Origin: Planctomycetota bacterium
Lineage (GTDB): Bacteria; Planctomycetota; UBA1135; UBA2386
DNA length: 64,000 bases
Assembly: GCA_028281765.1 (NCBI GenBank)
Contig: JANQJF010000023.1
Coordinates: forward strand, 1-64,000
Reading direction: 5' to 3'
Below, piece by piece: positions 32,862 to 42,634 of the stretch. The translations under genes and the position numbers were made by a program. The number at the start of each line of letters is the position of its first letter. Within the stretch, counting starts at the first letter, position 1. Below the pieces are notes generated by a model that was not told the origin of the DNA, made no database searches, and worked only from the letters and a program-made list of their open reading frames with translations.

Positions 32862-34958
32862 ATGCGCTCCATTACCCATGCCGTGGCCCGCGCTGCTGCG
32901 ACCGCCGCCTTCGTCATCTCCGCGATCAGTGCTCAGTCTGCTCCACGCCCGATCACCCACGAAGACGTCTGGACATTGCGTCGGCTCGGCGCGCCGGCCA
33001 TCGATCGACAGGGCCGATTCGCGATCCTGCCGGTCACCGAGCCGTCGTATGCCAAGGACGGCACCAAGACCGACCTCTGGTGGGTGCCGCTCGACGGCAG
33101 CAAGGCGGTCCGTCGTTTGACCAGCGCGTCGGCTTCGGAGTCGTCGCCGGCGATCAGCCCCGACGGGCGCCTCGTCGCCTTCACCACCAAGCGCGACGAC
33201 GACAGCGCCAGCCAGATCTACCTGCTGCCGCTGGACGGGCCGGGCGAGGCGCGGCGACTCACCGAGATTCCGACCGGTGCCTCGGGTCCTGTTTGGAGTC
33301 CGGACGGGCGGGCGCTGGCCTTCACGAGCAAGCTGTATCCGAACGTCGACGCGACCGACGAGGCACAGAAGGCCGAAGCCGATCGACGCAAGAAGGACGA
33401 GGTCAAGGTCAGCGCCTACGACGCCTTCCCGATTCGAAACTGGGACCACTGGCGTGACGACCGCAAGACGCATCCGTTCGTGCTGACGCTGACCGCGGGC
33501 GGGGAACTGGACGGGGCGCCGCGCGCGTTGCTCGCTGGCGCCGACATCACGACGGGTGACGGCTACCGCGGCAGCGGCTCGCCGACCTGGACACCGGACG
33601 GCCGCGCGCTGATCTACGGCATCGTCACGAACGGCAACGAAGGCGCCCGCGCGACGACACCGACGCATCTGTACCGCGTGCCGGCAGCCGGGGGCGAAGC
33701 TCGTCGCATCACGCCGGACGGCGCGTCGTGGTCGATGCCGAAGTTCAGCGCGGACGGAAAGACGCTCTACGTGCGCCGCACGCTGGAGAGTGAGTACGTC
33801 TACAACCTGCCGCACTTGGTGAAGGCGGTCTGGAGCGACAGGGAGATGCTCGAGTTCCGCGCCGTGGCCGCCGACCTCGACCGCCCGGTGAACGCGGCGG
33901 CACCGATCGCCGGCACGAACGAAGTCGTCGCCGTCGTGACGGACGCCGCGCGCCATCAGATCGTCGTGCTGAGCGAGGATGGAGTCGCCCGCCCGACCGA
34001 TGAGAACGGGCGCGGTACGCAATCCGGCTTCGTCGCCGCACAAACCGCGCCGATCGGCGTCTCGGTCTACGAGGACTCGGGCGGAGCCGCCGAGCTGGTC
34101 GCCACGGACCTGGCCTCGGGCCGGACGACGACTCTCACCGCGTTCAACGATGGCCGCCTCGACGGCGTGCATCTGCAACCGTTCGACGAGTTCTGGTTCG
34201 ACTCCAGTAAGGGACGCAAGATCCACTGCTGGGTCGCATTGCCGCCCGGCATGCAAGAAGGCGAACGCTACCCGATGCTGATGTGGATGCACGGCGGCCC
34301 GCACTCGTCGTCCATGGACAAGGGCCACGTTCGCTGGGACATGCGCCTGCTCGCGGCCCCGGGATACATCGTCGTCGCACCCGACTACACCGGCTCGGTC
34401 GGCTACGGCGAGGCGTTCGCGCGCGCGATCCAGGGCGACCCGCTGGCGACTCCGTGTCAAGAGATCGTCGAAGCCGCAGACGCCGCCCTCGCTCGCTACC
34501 CCGCGGCCGATCCGAATCGTCTCGCAGCGCTCGGCGCCAGCTACGGCGGCCACATGGCGAACTGGATGCAGGCCAAGCACGGTGATCGCTTCCGTTGCTT
34601 GGTCGGCCATGCCGGCCTCGCGAGCCTCGAGGGCCAGTGGGGGACGAGCGATGCGATCCACCATCGCGAGCGCAACCTCGGAGGACCGCCGTGGGCAGGC
34701 AATGATACCTGGCAGACCCAGAGTCCGCACACCTACGCGGCGCGATTCGCGACGCCGATGCTGCTGACGATCGGTGAGAAGGACTACCGCGTGCCGCTCA
34801 ACCAGACGCTGCACATGTGGTCGATGCTGCAACGCCAGAAGGTGCCGAGCCGGCTGCTCGTCTACCACGCGGCGAACCACTGGATCATGCGCGGCCCGGA
34901 TGCCCGACACTTCTGGGGTGAAGTGCACAAGTGGCTGGATCGCTGGCTTCGGCCGTGA
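32862..34958 (+). CDS. S9-family (prolyl-oligopeptidase-like) exported peptidase
   Basis: 698 residues from ATG 32862. Signal peptide AVARAAATAAFVISAISAQS. Residues ~30-420 form a WD40-like/TolB-type beta-propeller with repeated SPDGR(L/A) motifs (SPAISPDGRLVAFTTK, GPVWSPDGRALAFTSK, SPTWTPDGRALIYG). Residues ~440-698 are the alpha/beta-hydrolase domain: MLMWMHGGPHSS (oxyanion region), nucleophile S560 in LGASYGGHMANW, D641 in GEKDYRVPLN and H673 in HAANHWIMRG. The triad is complete. It is an aminopeptidase or oligopeptidase of the S9C/DPP-like group, acting on exported-side peptides. Divergent from the decayed sigma-like gene. Confidence 0.95.
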   Translation: MRSITHAVARAAATAAFVISAISAQSAPRPITHEDVWTLRRLGAPAIDRQGRFAILPVTEPSYAKDGTKTDLWWVPLDGSKAVRRLTSASASESSPAISPDGRLVAFTTKRDDDSASQIYLLPLDGPGEARRLTEIPTGASGPVWSPDGRALAFTSKLYPNVDATDEAQKAEADRRKKDEVKVSAYDAFPIRNWDHWRDDRKTHPFVLTLTAGGELDGAPRALLAGADITTGDGYRGSGSPTWTPDGRALIYGIVTNGNEGARATTPTHLYRVPAAGGEARRITPDGASWSMPKFSADGKTLYVRRTLESEYVYNLPHLVKAVWSDREMLEFRAVAADLDRPVNAAAPIAGTNEVVAVVTDAARHQIVVLSEDGVARPTDENGRGTQSGFVAAQTAPIGVSVYEDSGGAAELVATDLASGRTTTLTAFNDGRLDGVHLQPFDEFWFDSSKGRKIHCWVALPPGMQEGERYPMLMWMHGGPHSSSMDKGHVRWDMRLLAAPGYIVVAPDYTGSVGYGEAFARAIQGDPLATPCQEIVEAADAALARYPAADPNRLAALGASYGGHMANWMQAKHGDRFRCLVGHAGLASLEGQWGTSDAIHHRERNLGGPPWAGNDTWQTQSPHTYAARFATPMLLTIGEKDYRVPLNQTLHMWSMLQRQKVPSRLLVYHAANHWIMRGPDARHFWGEVHKWLDRWLRP

Positions 34959-35029
34959 CGGGACGAAAGGCCGAGTCCGGCCGCGCGCCTGCGCTTGACC
35001 CGAACGCGGTGACAGCGTCACCTCGCGCC

Positions 35030-35935
35030 ATGCCGACCGCCCGCACGTTCGCACTCTTGCTCCTCGGCGCTTCGTGCCAGAGCGCGCCCGACGTCGCGAC
35101 GCTGACCGATCGACTGACCGCGCGCTGTGCCTCGTTCGACGGTCAGGTCGGCATCTACGTGCGCCACCTGGAGCACGACCAGTCGGTCGCGATCGACGCC
35201 GACGAGCTGTTTCCGACGGCGAGCATGATCAAGGTGCCGATCCTCGGCGCACTGTTCGACCGGATCGAGCGCGGCGAGATCGGCTACGGCGACAAGTTGA
35301 CCTACACGAAGGACCGACTCTACGCGGGTGAGGACCTGCTCGGCTCGTTCGCGGACGATCAGAAGATCACGCTCGACAAGCTGGTCATGCTGATGATCAC
35401 GATGAGCGACAACACCGCGTCGCTGTGGTGCCAGGAGCTGGCCGGCACCGGCACGGCGATCAACGCCTGGCTGCGGGACAACGGGTTCGACAAGACGCGG
35501 GTGAACTCGCGGACCGAGGGCCGGAAAGCCGATCGCAAGCGCTATGGGTGGGGTCAGACGACGCCCCGCGAGATGGCAGAGCTGCTGGTCCGCGTGCGCG
35601 ACCGCGGGCTGGTTTCGGCGGCGGCGAGCGAGGAGATGGCGCGCGCGATGGGGCGGATCTATTGGGACAGCGAGGCGCTGTCGTCGATTCCGCCCGACAT
35701 TGCCGTGATGAGCAAGCAGGGCGCGGTCAGTGCGTCGCGCAGCGAGGTCGTCCTCGTGCACGCGCCGCACGGCGACTACGTGTTCTGCGTGATCACGAAC
35801 GATCAGCAGGACCGGTCGTGGGGCGAAGACAACGCCGGCTTCGTGCTGCTCCGCGACGTGTCCCGAATCCTGTGGGAGCACTTCGAGCCGGAGCGACCGT
35901 ATGCGGCGCCGACTGGCGCCGAGGCCTTCCGCTAG
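35030..35935 (+). CDS. Class A beta-lactamase-like serine hydrolase, lipoprotein
   Basis: 301 residues from ATG 35030. A lipoprotein signal (ARTFALLLLGASC) is followed by a full class A fold: S65 and K68 in TASMIKVPIL, SDN at 126-128 in ITMSDNTAS, and KQG at 229-231 in place of the usual KTG. The omega-loop Glu is not obvious. The altered third motif and missing Glu context make resistance uncertain. Many environmental relatives are penicillin-binding or peptidase-like serine hydrolases. It lies 71 bp downstream of the S9 peptidase gene on the same strand, possibly co-transcribed. Confidence 0.9.
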   Translation: MPTARTFALLLLGASCQSAPDVATLTDRLTARCASFDGQVGIYVRHLEHDQSVAIDADELFPTASMIKVPILGALFDRIERGEIGYGDKLTYTKDRLYAGEDLLGSFADDQKITLDKLVMLMITMSDNTASLWCQELAGTGTAINAWLRDNGFDKTRVNSRTEGRKADRKRYGWGQTTPREMAELLVRVRDRGLVSAAASEEMARAMGRIYWDSEALSSIPPDIAVMSKQGAVSASRSEVVLVHAPHGDYVFCVITNDQQDRSWGEDNAGFVLLRDVSRILWEHFEPERPYAAPTGAEAFR

Positions 35936-35941
35936 TCGGCC

Positions 35942-36742
35942 TCACACTCCGAGCAAGCGTCGGCAGTTGTCGCGCACCGCCGTCGCCATCTCCTCGACCG
36001 AGATGCCGCGCGCTTCGGCCATCGCCGCGATGCCGCGCGTCACGTTGGCGGGCTCGTTGCGAGCGTCGCGGTCGGGCCCCATGTACGGGCAGTCGGTCTC
36101 GGTGAGCAGTCGCTCGAGCGGCAGGGTGCGCGCCATGTGCTGGAAGCTCTCCGCGCGCTCGACCACGGGCGGGATACTCAGGTAGTAGCCGGCTTCGGCG
36201 ATGCGCTTGGCCAGTTTGAGCTTGCCGCCGAAGCAGTGGAAGTCGGCTTTGGTCACGCCGAGTTCCTGGAGGATTTCGAAGGTGCGCAGCTCGGCCTTCC
36301 GAGAGTGCAGGATGACCGGCTTGTCGTGCTTCAACGCCACTTCGCAGAGACGGCGGAGCACGCGTTCCTGCTCCTCGGCCTGGTCGGTGATCCAGTACTG
36401 GTCGAGGCCACATTCGCCGACGGCGACCATGCGGTCTGCGTGCGCGTCGATCCAGTCGATCTCGGCATCGACGTCGAACGGTGCGGGCGGCTCGAAGTCG
36501 TTCGTCCAACTCGACCGGTCGATACGGCTCGCAATCGCATCGACGGGGTAGATGCCGCAGGCGGCGTGCACGTGCGGGTGCTGCTCGGCCAAGCGCAGGG
36601 CCTCGCGGTTCGAGCTCGGCTCCAGTCCGTTGACGATCACGGCCTCGAGTCGCGCGTCCGCGGCTCGCCGGATGACTTCGTCTCGGTCCGCTGCGAAGGC
36701 CTCGTGGGTGAGGTGGGCGTGAACGTCCACGTACGTGAGCAT
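35942..36742 (-). CDS. tatD: TatD-family metal-dependent hydrolase
   Basis: 266 residues from ATG 36742 (LTYVDVHAHLTHEAF). All metal-binding motifs are present: VDVHAHL (HxH), VAVGECGLDQYW (Glu), PVILHSRKAE (His), DFHCFGGKL (His) and LTETDCPYMGP (Asp). The enzymes are Mg-dependent 3'-5' DNases or related amidohydrolases used in DNA repair and turnover. Some upstream in-frame sequence exists but reads as non-coding. Convergent with the beta-lactamase-like gene, 6 bp apart. Confidence 0.95.
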   Translation of the reverse strand: MLTYVDVHAHLTHEAFAADRDEVIRRAADARLEAVIVNGLEPSSNREALRLAEQHPHVHAACGIYPVDAIASRIDRSSWTNDFEPPAPFDVDAEIDWIDAHADRMVAVGECGLDQYWITDQAEEQERVLRRLCEVALKHDKPVILHSRKAELRTFEILQELGVTKADFHCFGGKLKLAKRIAEAGYYLSIPPVVERAESFQHMARTLPLERLLTETDCPYMGPDRDARNEPANVTRGIAAMAEARGISVEEMATAVRDNCRRLLGV

Positions 36743-36924
36743 GGGTGAGAGCGTAAGAGGCTGCGAAGGGCGAGTCTCGTCCTTGCCGGTGCGACGAAAG
36801 TCCGACTCCGACCCCAATCGGGCTTTTCGGTTGCTTCCGAACGGAGAATTTCGGGATCCTTCTGTCACACTCACGAGCGCGGCGTGTCCAAGGTTCATTC
36901 GATCCCACGACTCCGAGAAGCGAC

Positions 36925-37161
36925 ATGAAGTTCGCGCACCAGTTCATCGACGTCGCCTGCTCCTACTCCGACGCCATGGCGCTGTTCGGGGATCCCTCGC
37001 GTCTGCACGAGTGGGCCATCGCCTATTGCCAGGGAGTCGAGCAGACGCCCGCCGGGTACGTCGCGAGGACGGTCGAGGGGCCGCGCAGCTTCGACGTGCG
37101 CGCAGATCAAGGGGTCGGAATCACGACGGCCAGAGGACTCCGAACGGGTTCGAAGCGGTGA
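36925..37161 (+). pseudogene. Truncated SRPBCC-like gene
   Basis: 78 codons. FAHQFIDVACSYSDAMALFG, then DPSRLHEWAIAYCQGVEQTP, looks like the first half of an SRPBCC/polyketide-cyclase-like domain ('d.p...vW..v.dp..l..W'). The next strands are recognisable (YVARTVEGPRSFDVRADQGVG), after which the frame turns to unrelated residues and stops. The usual length is about 140-150 residues, so the C-terminal half is missing or frameshifted. ATG 36925 follows a GAGAAG. Family assignment is tentative. Confidence 0.42.
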
Positions 37162-37194
37162 TCTGCGGACTCAAGCGTCCGTCGCGGGACCGGG

Positions 37195-38811
37195 CTAGAG
37201 ATTGCCGATCGTGACGTTGATCGCGTTCGCGAACAGGATTTGTCCCGAGGCGTCGAGCGAGATGGCCTGCGAGTAGAATTGCACGCCGACCAAGCCGTTG
37301 TCCGCCGGCAACGCCAAGGCGAACGTGCTACCCGGGGTCGCGGTCAGGGTGCCGAACACTGTGTCGACAAGCAGGGTGCCGACGAACGGCGGGACGACGA
37401 TGTTCGCCGCGCCCCAGCCGAGCATCACGAGGTCAGCCGTCGAAGTGCTGGCGAACGAGCTGTGATCGATGCTCGGGTTCCACACCTGACCGACGATCGG
37501 CCCGGTCACGCCGGGCAGAAAGGCCGTAGGGTTGGCCGGCGTGCCAGCCCGGACCACCTGTGCGGCTGGGACATCCGGCACCGTGAGCACGTTCGACAGG
37601 CCGTAGAGCCGTCCCTGGTTCTCCGGCAGCGCGGCCTCACCGGCTTCGATCCAGTTGATACTCGTCGGGATTGTGCTGCCGATGGATACCAGTCCACTTC
37701 CCATCGTGTAGCCCGGAGCCAGTAGTCCATCGACCCTGGTGCCGGTGAACACGAAGGTATCGACATTGCCACCCAAGGAGGTGACGTTCGGAGCTGCATA
37801 CAGCGGCGTCGTTCCGGTGCCCCAGAGATGATCATAGTCGTCCGCGATGCGCACCCCGTTGGGCAAATAGATCGGCACACCGGTCGGGCCAGGTGGCGTG
37901 GGGATCGTCATCGAGTTGTCTCGAGCGTGAACGGTGTCCGTACTCACCAGGGCCTTCCACGTCGTGCCGAGAGCCGCGAGCTGCGTAACCGACATCGCGT
38001 CGGTCTGGACGAATGCGTTGTAGTCGCCGATTTCGGGCGATGTCGCGTCGCGTTGCGTGCTCGTGACCATCAGCACGCGGTACGCCGCCCCTCGTGGCAG
38101 ATCGGCCGGCGGCAGGTTGATGTTCTGACCCGGCGCGGAGACGGTCAAGACGTCCGACATGATGTAGATCGGTCGCTGCTGGGTCGCGGTCGCACTGCCT
38201 CGATGGAACCACTTCTGGTCGACGAACGCCGACGTGCCGACGATGACGTTGCTCGCTCCCATCGAGTTCGGGCCCCAGCCGATGCCATCGTGATTGCTGC
38301 CGGTCCAGGTGTGTCCTCCGCCCCATGCGCCGGACGAGTTCAGCTCCGGAGGAGTGAGCAGCGGCGTCGTCGCGGCCCCCCAGAGATGATCGTAGTCGTT
38401 GGCGACGCGGGCGCCGTTGGGCAGAAAAATCGGCACGCCGGTCGCGCCGGCCGGCGAGGGATCGCTCGCCGAGTTGTCGCGGGCGTGGACGGTCGAAGTG
38501 CTCACGAGCGCGGTCCAGGTGGTGTTCAGCGCCGCGAGCTCGGGCACGGCGTCGGCATCGGACTGCGCGAACGCGTTGTAGGTGTCGATGTTCGCCGACG
38601 TCGCGTCCGTGACTTCCGTCGTTCTGCACAGGACGCGATAGCTGGATCCAGCCGGCAGGCCCGCAGGCGGAATCTGAATGCTCTGCGCCGTGGCCACCGT
38701 AGCGGCCGAGAGCACGAGGAGAACGCTGGCGAGGTGAGGGCCTCGAAGGCGGGCCTTCGAAGCGCCCATCCGTTGGCTGGTGAGACGGACGGATGCGGTG
38801 GAAGTATTCAT
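37195..38811 (-). CDS. Exported protein with tandem duplicated 'NIDxYNAF' domain
   Basis: 538 residues; signal peptide at about residues 25-43 (LASVLLVLSAATVATAQS). Two tandem ~190-residue copies follow. Each has the order LPxGxxYRVL, IDTYNAFAQSDADAVPELAA (copy 1) or IGDYNAFVQTDAMSVTQLAA (copy 2), TTWxALVSTxTVHARDNS, GVPI(F/Y)LPNG and DYDHLWG. Residues ~410-538 are the beta module ending ILFANAINVTIGNL, shared with other exported proteins in the window. One copy of the same domain makes up the protein at 6499. Function unknown; likely surface or secreted. The near-identity of the two halves points to a fairly recent internal duplication. Confidence 0.84.
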   Translation of the reverse strand: MNTSTASVRLTSQRMGASKARLRGPHLASVLLVLSAATVATAQSIQIPPAGLPAGSSYRVLCRTTEVTDATSANIDTYNAFAQSDADAVPELAALNTTWTALVSTSTVHARDNSASDPSPAGATGVPIFLPNGARVANDYDHLWGAATTPLLTPPELNSSGAWGGGHTWTGSNHDGIGWGPNSMGASNVIVGTSAFVDQKWFHRGSATATQQRPIYIMSDVLTVSAPGQNINLPPADLPRGAAYRVLMVTSTQRDATSPEIGDYNAFVQTDAMSVTQLAALGTTWKALVSTDTVHARDNSMTIPTPPGPTGVPIYLPNGVRIADDYDHLWGTGTTPLYAAPNVTSLGGNVDTFVFTGTRVDGLLAPGYTMGSGLVSIGSTIPTSINWIEAGEAALPENQGRLYGLSNVLTVPDVPAAQVVRAGTPANPTAFLPGVTGPIVGQVWNPSIDHSSFASTSTADLVMLGWGAANIVVPPFVGTLLVDTVFGTLTATPGSTFALALPADNGLVGVQFYSQAISLDASGQILFANAINVTIGNL

Positions 38812-38984
38812 CGGATGACTTTGGATTCGGTGAAGTTTGCATCAACGGCGTGCACGGTGCCGCCGCTCACCCCGTCCGCGAGATACGAGCGCCGATCCTT
38901 CGCGCGAGTTCAAAAAAAGAAGCGGCGGCCCGGCTCCGCGTGGGTCTGTTGCGAGATCCGGGCGGGCCGATTACCCTCCGAACC

Positions 38985-39581
38985 ATGCCAGACGAGCCGG
39001 CGACTCGGGGTGCGGCCAGGCAGACCGCGCAGCTGTTGCAGCGTGTCCGGGAGGGTGACCGGATCGCGGCCGAGGAGTTGCTACCGTTGGTCTACGAACA
39101 GCTCCGAGGCGTCGCGGCCGGACTGTTCCAAAGGGAGCGCGCCGGGCACACGCTGCAGCCGACCGCGCTTGTGCACGAGGTCTACGCCAAGCTCGTGCAC
39201 GGCGAGGATCGGGCCGAAGCATGGCGCGATCGCGAGCACTTCTGCGCGATCTCCGCGACCGCGATGCGCCAGATCCTCTGCGATCACGCGCGTGCGAAGC
39301 GGACGGCCAAGCGGACGCCGACCGGTGACCGCAAGACCCTCACGATGGTCGAGTCGCCCGCGGGCTCGGGAGCTCTCGACGTCCTCGAGCTCGATGACTT
39401 GTTATCGGTGCTCGCGGAGGCCGACGCTCAGGGAGCGCGTGTCGTCGACCTCCGATTCTTCGGCGGGATGTCCCATCCGGAGATTGCGCGCGTGCTCGAC
39501 GTCTCGGTCCAAGTCGTCGATCGCGCGTGGCGCCGCGCCCGCGCATGGCTGCAGGCCAACTTGGCGGGAGACGACGACTGA
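38985..39581 (+). CDS. ECF sigma factor, TIGR02999-type
   Basis: 198 residues from ATG 38985. Typical of the ECF group often paired with Ser/Thr kinases in planctomycetes and acidobacteria: LLPLVYEQLRGVAAGLFQRE, HTLQPTALVHEVYAKLV, REHFCAISATAMRQILCDHA, RAKRTAKR, and region 4 VVDLRFFGGMSHPEIARVLD. No membrane segment. The downstream kinase gene overlaps its 3' end. In this group the kinase is thought to control the sigma factor in place of an anti-sigma factor, by phosphorylation; that role here is inference from the family and synteny. Confidence 0.9.
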   Translation: MPDEPATRGAARQTAQLLQRVREGDRIAAEELLPLVYEQLRGVAAGLFQRERAGHTLQPTALVHEVYAKLVHGEDRAEAWRDREHFCAISATAMRQILCDHARAKRTAKRTPTGDRKTLTMVESPAGSGALDVLELDDLLSVLAEADAQGARVVDLRFFGGMSHPEIARVLDVSVQVVDRAWRRARAWLQANLAGDDD

Positions 39582-42475
39582 AGCCCGACACGCATCGCCG
39601 CGCGCTCGAGCTCTTCGAGGACATCTGCGACCTACCCGCTGACGAGCAGGCCGCGGCTGTCGAGCGTCGATGCGGCGGCGATGTCTCGATGCGACGCATG
39701 GTCGAGCGGATGCTCGGCGAGGACAGCCGCGACGAGGACGGCGAACTCGGCATCGGCGCGGCCGCGAGAATCCTCGAGGCCGAAGTCGGGACGATCGGGG
39801 ATGCGTCCGACGAACAGCGACTGGGCCGAGCTACGCCGCACGCGCGTGAAACGACGCCGGAGTCACTTGTGCCGGGAGCGCGGTTCGGCGACTACGACAT
39901 CGTGCGCGAGATCGCGCGCGGCGGAATGGGCGCCGTCTTCGAGGCCAAGCAGCGCTCGCTCGGACGCACGGTCGCGCTCAAGGTCGTGCTTGGCGCGCGC
40001 TTCGCAAGTGACCGCGAGCTTCAGCGGTTTCGCGTCGAAGCGGAGTCGATCGCCCGCCTCGACCATCCGGGCATCGTGCCGGTGTACGAAGTCGGCGAGA
40101 TCGACGGCGAACACTTCTTCTCGATGGCGTTCCTGCCGGGCGGCTCCCTCGACGGTCTCGACCTGCCGATGCAGCCGCTCGACGCCGCACGCCTCGTCGA
40201 GACGGTTGCGGAAGCCGTGCAGTTCGCGCACTCGCGGAACATCGTCCACCGCGACCTGAAGCCGGCCAACGTTCTGCTGACCGAGAATGGGTCCCCAAAG
40301 GTAGGGGACTTTGGTATCGCGAAAGACACGGGACAGGGCGACGGCGAAGACCTCACGCGCCCGGGCTCGATCCTCGGCACGCCGGGTTTCCTATCGCCCG
40401 AGCAGGCGCGCGGCGACCTCGCCGCCGTGGGGCCGCCCGCGGACGTCTACGGCATCGGTGGTATCCTCTACTATTTGCTGACGGGTCAGGCGCCGATTCG
40501 CGGCCACGGGCTGCTCGACACGATGCAGCGAGTGCTCCATGAGGAACCGACGCCGGCCAACCGCGTCGTGACCGATGTGCCGATCGATCTCGCGACGATC
40601 TGCGGCAAGTGCTTGGAGAAGGACCCGGCTCGTAGATACGCGTCGGCCGCGGCGTTGCGCGAGGACCTCGGGCGCTTCCTTCGCGGGGAAACGGTCTCCG
40701 CGCGATCCGTCGGCGGCGCGACACGTTTCGCCAAGTGGTGCCGTCGTCGGCCGGGCGTCGCGGTCTCGCTCGCGGTCGCCGCGGTCGCGGTGATCGTCGG
40801 CATCACGGCGGCGACCTGGTTCGGCGTGATCGCCAGTCGTCGCGCGGGAGACATGGAGGCCTTCGGCGAGTTCCTCGTAGAGGACGTGATCCGTGCGACG
40901 CGATTCCGGGGGGTGCAAGGCGGACTCGGGCGGAACATTACTGTGCACGACGCGCTAGTCCGTTCGATCGACAGCGTCGGCGAGCGGTTTGCCGGCCGGC
41001 CCCTCGCCGAAGCGCTCGCCCGCCACGAGCTCGGTGTCACGCTGCGGATCGTCGGAGAGGGCGAGCTCGCCGAGGAGCAGCTGCGGCGCGCCCTGGAACT
41101 GCGGCGCGACGCTTGGGGCCCCACCGACGACCGCACGCTCGACACCATGAACAGCCTCGGATCGTGCCTCGCTTGGCAAGGGCGTCACCAGGAAGCCTTG
41201 GCGGTCTACGAGAAAATCGAGGCTCTAGACACCGATCGCTCCTACTCGGGCCGACCCGAGTTTCATGGATCGCGGGGTGCAGCGATCGGTGCGGCTGGCG
41301 ATCTAGCGCGCGAGCGACGCATTCTCGAGGAGCTGATCGCCGAGCAGGACGATGAGCTCCTGTGCGCGCGCTGGCAGTTGCGGCTTGGCAGGAATCTCCG
41401 GGCGAGCGGCGACTTCGCCGAGTCGGTCCACCTCCTGAGGGGAGCACGAGCCGCGCTCTTCCACGTGCTCGGCCCCGATCATCCCGAGTCGATCGCCGCG
41501 AGCCAATCCCTGGGGTTCGCTCTGATCGACAGCGGCTCTGGTGCCGAAGCGATCCCCCTCCTCGAGGACACGCTCCAGGCCGCCGAGGAGGTCCTCGGTG
41601 CGGAACACGAACTGACGCGCGGGATCTACGACCACCTCACAAAGCTCTACGACCACGCGGACGAACACGAGAAGGCGCTCGTCGTGGCGCGCCGGTTCAT
41701 CGAGTTCGAACGTGAGCAGGCGGGCGAGACCGTTCGCTACTTCCACGCGCTCAGCAGGACCGCGATGTTCCACTGGAAGCTCGGCCAGCACGCCGAGGCG
41801 GTCGAGGTGGGGCTTCGTGCGTTGCCCCACTTCCTTGAGAACGAGCCGAACACCTGGATGCGCCACAGCCTGCAGTCGATCCTCGCGACGTGCTTGGCCC
41901 GGCTCGACCGGCACGAGGACGCCGTGTTCCACGGCGAGCAGGGGCTCGCCGCGCTGGCTGCTGCCAGCGAGCCTCTGACTTTCGCGGATCGCGCTGAAGT
42001 CGGCTACCGCGAAGCGCTCGGCAAGGCCCTGTTCGCGGTCGGTCGATACTCGGATGCCGTGCCGCACCTGCGCAGCTCTCTCGACTACTTGAGTGTACGA
42101 AGTTCGCCAGACGGCGAATCGGCCGGCATCGCAAATCGGCGTCTCCAGTTCGCGGATGCGTTGATGCGGTCCGAGAACTTCCGCGAAGCATCGCGCGTGC
42201 TCGAAACCGGCCTGGAGCGCACTCGCTTCCCCGAAGATCACCGGCAGGTCGCCGTGATACTCAGTATGCTCGGCGCCGCCCGCCTCGGCGCGGGCGACGT
42301 GCGCGGCGCGGTGGAATCACTTGAGCGCAGCAACGACGCGTTCGGCGCGCCCATCGGCGACACGCCACCGGCCTTTCGTCGAATGCACGCCCAACGGCTG
42401 ATTGACGCGTACGAGCAGCACGGCGACGCCGACCGCGCCGCGCATTGGCGTCGTGTGCGCGCGGCCATCGAGTAG
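39545..42475 (+). CDS. Ser/Thr protein kinase with transmembrane helix and TPR sensor
   Basis: 976 residues from ATG 39545; a CTG at 39578, whose last two bases begin the sigma factor's TGA, gives a more natural N-terminus (KPDTHRRALELFEDI). Kinase domain ~residues 115-385: glycine loop IVREIARGGMGAVFEA, lysine VALKVVLGARF, catalytic loop NIVHRDLKPANVLL, metal loop VGDFGIAKDTG, then GTPGFLSPEQARG. All catalytic residues are present. A transmembrane helix (~405-430, AVSLAVAAVAVIVGITAATW) separates it from ~540 extracytoplasmic residues rich in TPRs (HELGVTLRIVGEGELAEEQL, ALELRRDAW, YDHLTKLYDHADEHEKALVV). It probably reads an envelope signal and phosphorylates the co-encoded ECF sigma factor. 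Confidence 0.9.
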   Translation: MAAGQLGGRRRLKPDTHRRALELFEDICDLPADEQAAAVERRCGGDVSMRRMVERMLGEDSRDEDGELGIGAAARILEAEVGTIGDASDEQRLGRATPHARETTPESLVPGARFGDYDIVREIARGGMGAVFEAKQRSLGRTVALKVVLGARFASDRELQRFRVEAESIARLDHPGIVPVYEVGEIDGEHFFSMAFLPGGSLDGLDLPMQPLDAARLVETVAEAVQFAHSRNIVHRDLKPANVLLTENGSPKVGDFGIAKDTGQGDGEDLTRPGSILGTPGFLSPEQARGDLAAVGPPADVYGIGGILYYLLTGQAPIRGHGLLDTMQRVLHEEPTPANRVVTDVPIDLATICGKCLEKDPARRYASAAALREDLGRFLRGETVSARSVGGATRFAKWCRRRPGVAVSLAVAAVAVIVGITAATWFGVIASRRAGDMEAFGEFLVEDVIRATRFRGVQGGLGRNITVHDALVRSIDSVGERFAGRPLAEALARHELGVTLRIVGEGELAEEQLRRALELRRDAWGPTDDRTLDTMNSLGSCLAWQGRHQEALAVYEKIEALDTDRSYSGRPEFHGSRGAAIGAAGDLARERRILEELIAEQDDELLCARWQLRLGRNLRASGDFAESVHLLRGARAALFHVLGPDHPESIAASQSLGFALIDSGSGAEAIPLLEDTLQAAEEVLGAEHELTRGIYDHLTKLYDHADEHEKALVVARRFIEFEREQAGETVRYFHALSRTAMFHWKLGQHAEAVEVGLRALPHFLENEPNTWMRHSLQSILATCLARLDRHEDAVFHGEQGLAALAAASEPLTFADRAEVGYREALGKALFAVGRYSDAVPHLRSSLDYLSVRSSPDGESAGIANRRLQFADALMRSENFREASRVLETGLERTRFPEDHRQVAVILSMLGAARLGAGDVRGAVESLERSNDAFGAPIGDTPPAFRRMHAQRLIDAYEQHGDADRAAHWRRVRAAIE

Positions 42476-42634
42476 CGTCGGCGGCGACGACTTCGCGCCG
42501 TTGTTTGTTGCCATCGAGGGACGCCACGGGAAAGCTTCAGGAGCAGAGAAGAAGCGCTGTTGTTCGGTCGTGTTCGCGCATGAAGGACGCAGTCTCTAGG
42601 CGAGCGTGACGAGTCCCGTTCATCTTCGAGGACC

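Noticed and set aside
32349..35054. 901-codon open frame on the minus strand opposite the S9 peptidase
   Set aside because: Antisense shadow of a high-GC gene; only the part left of 32813 is real, and it belongs to the decayed sigma-like gene.
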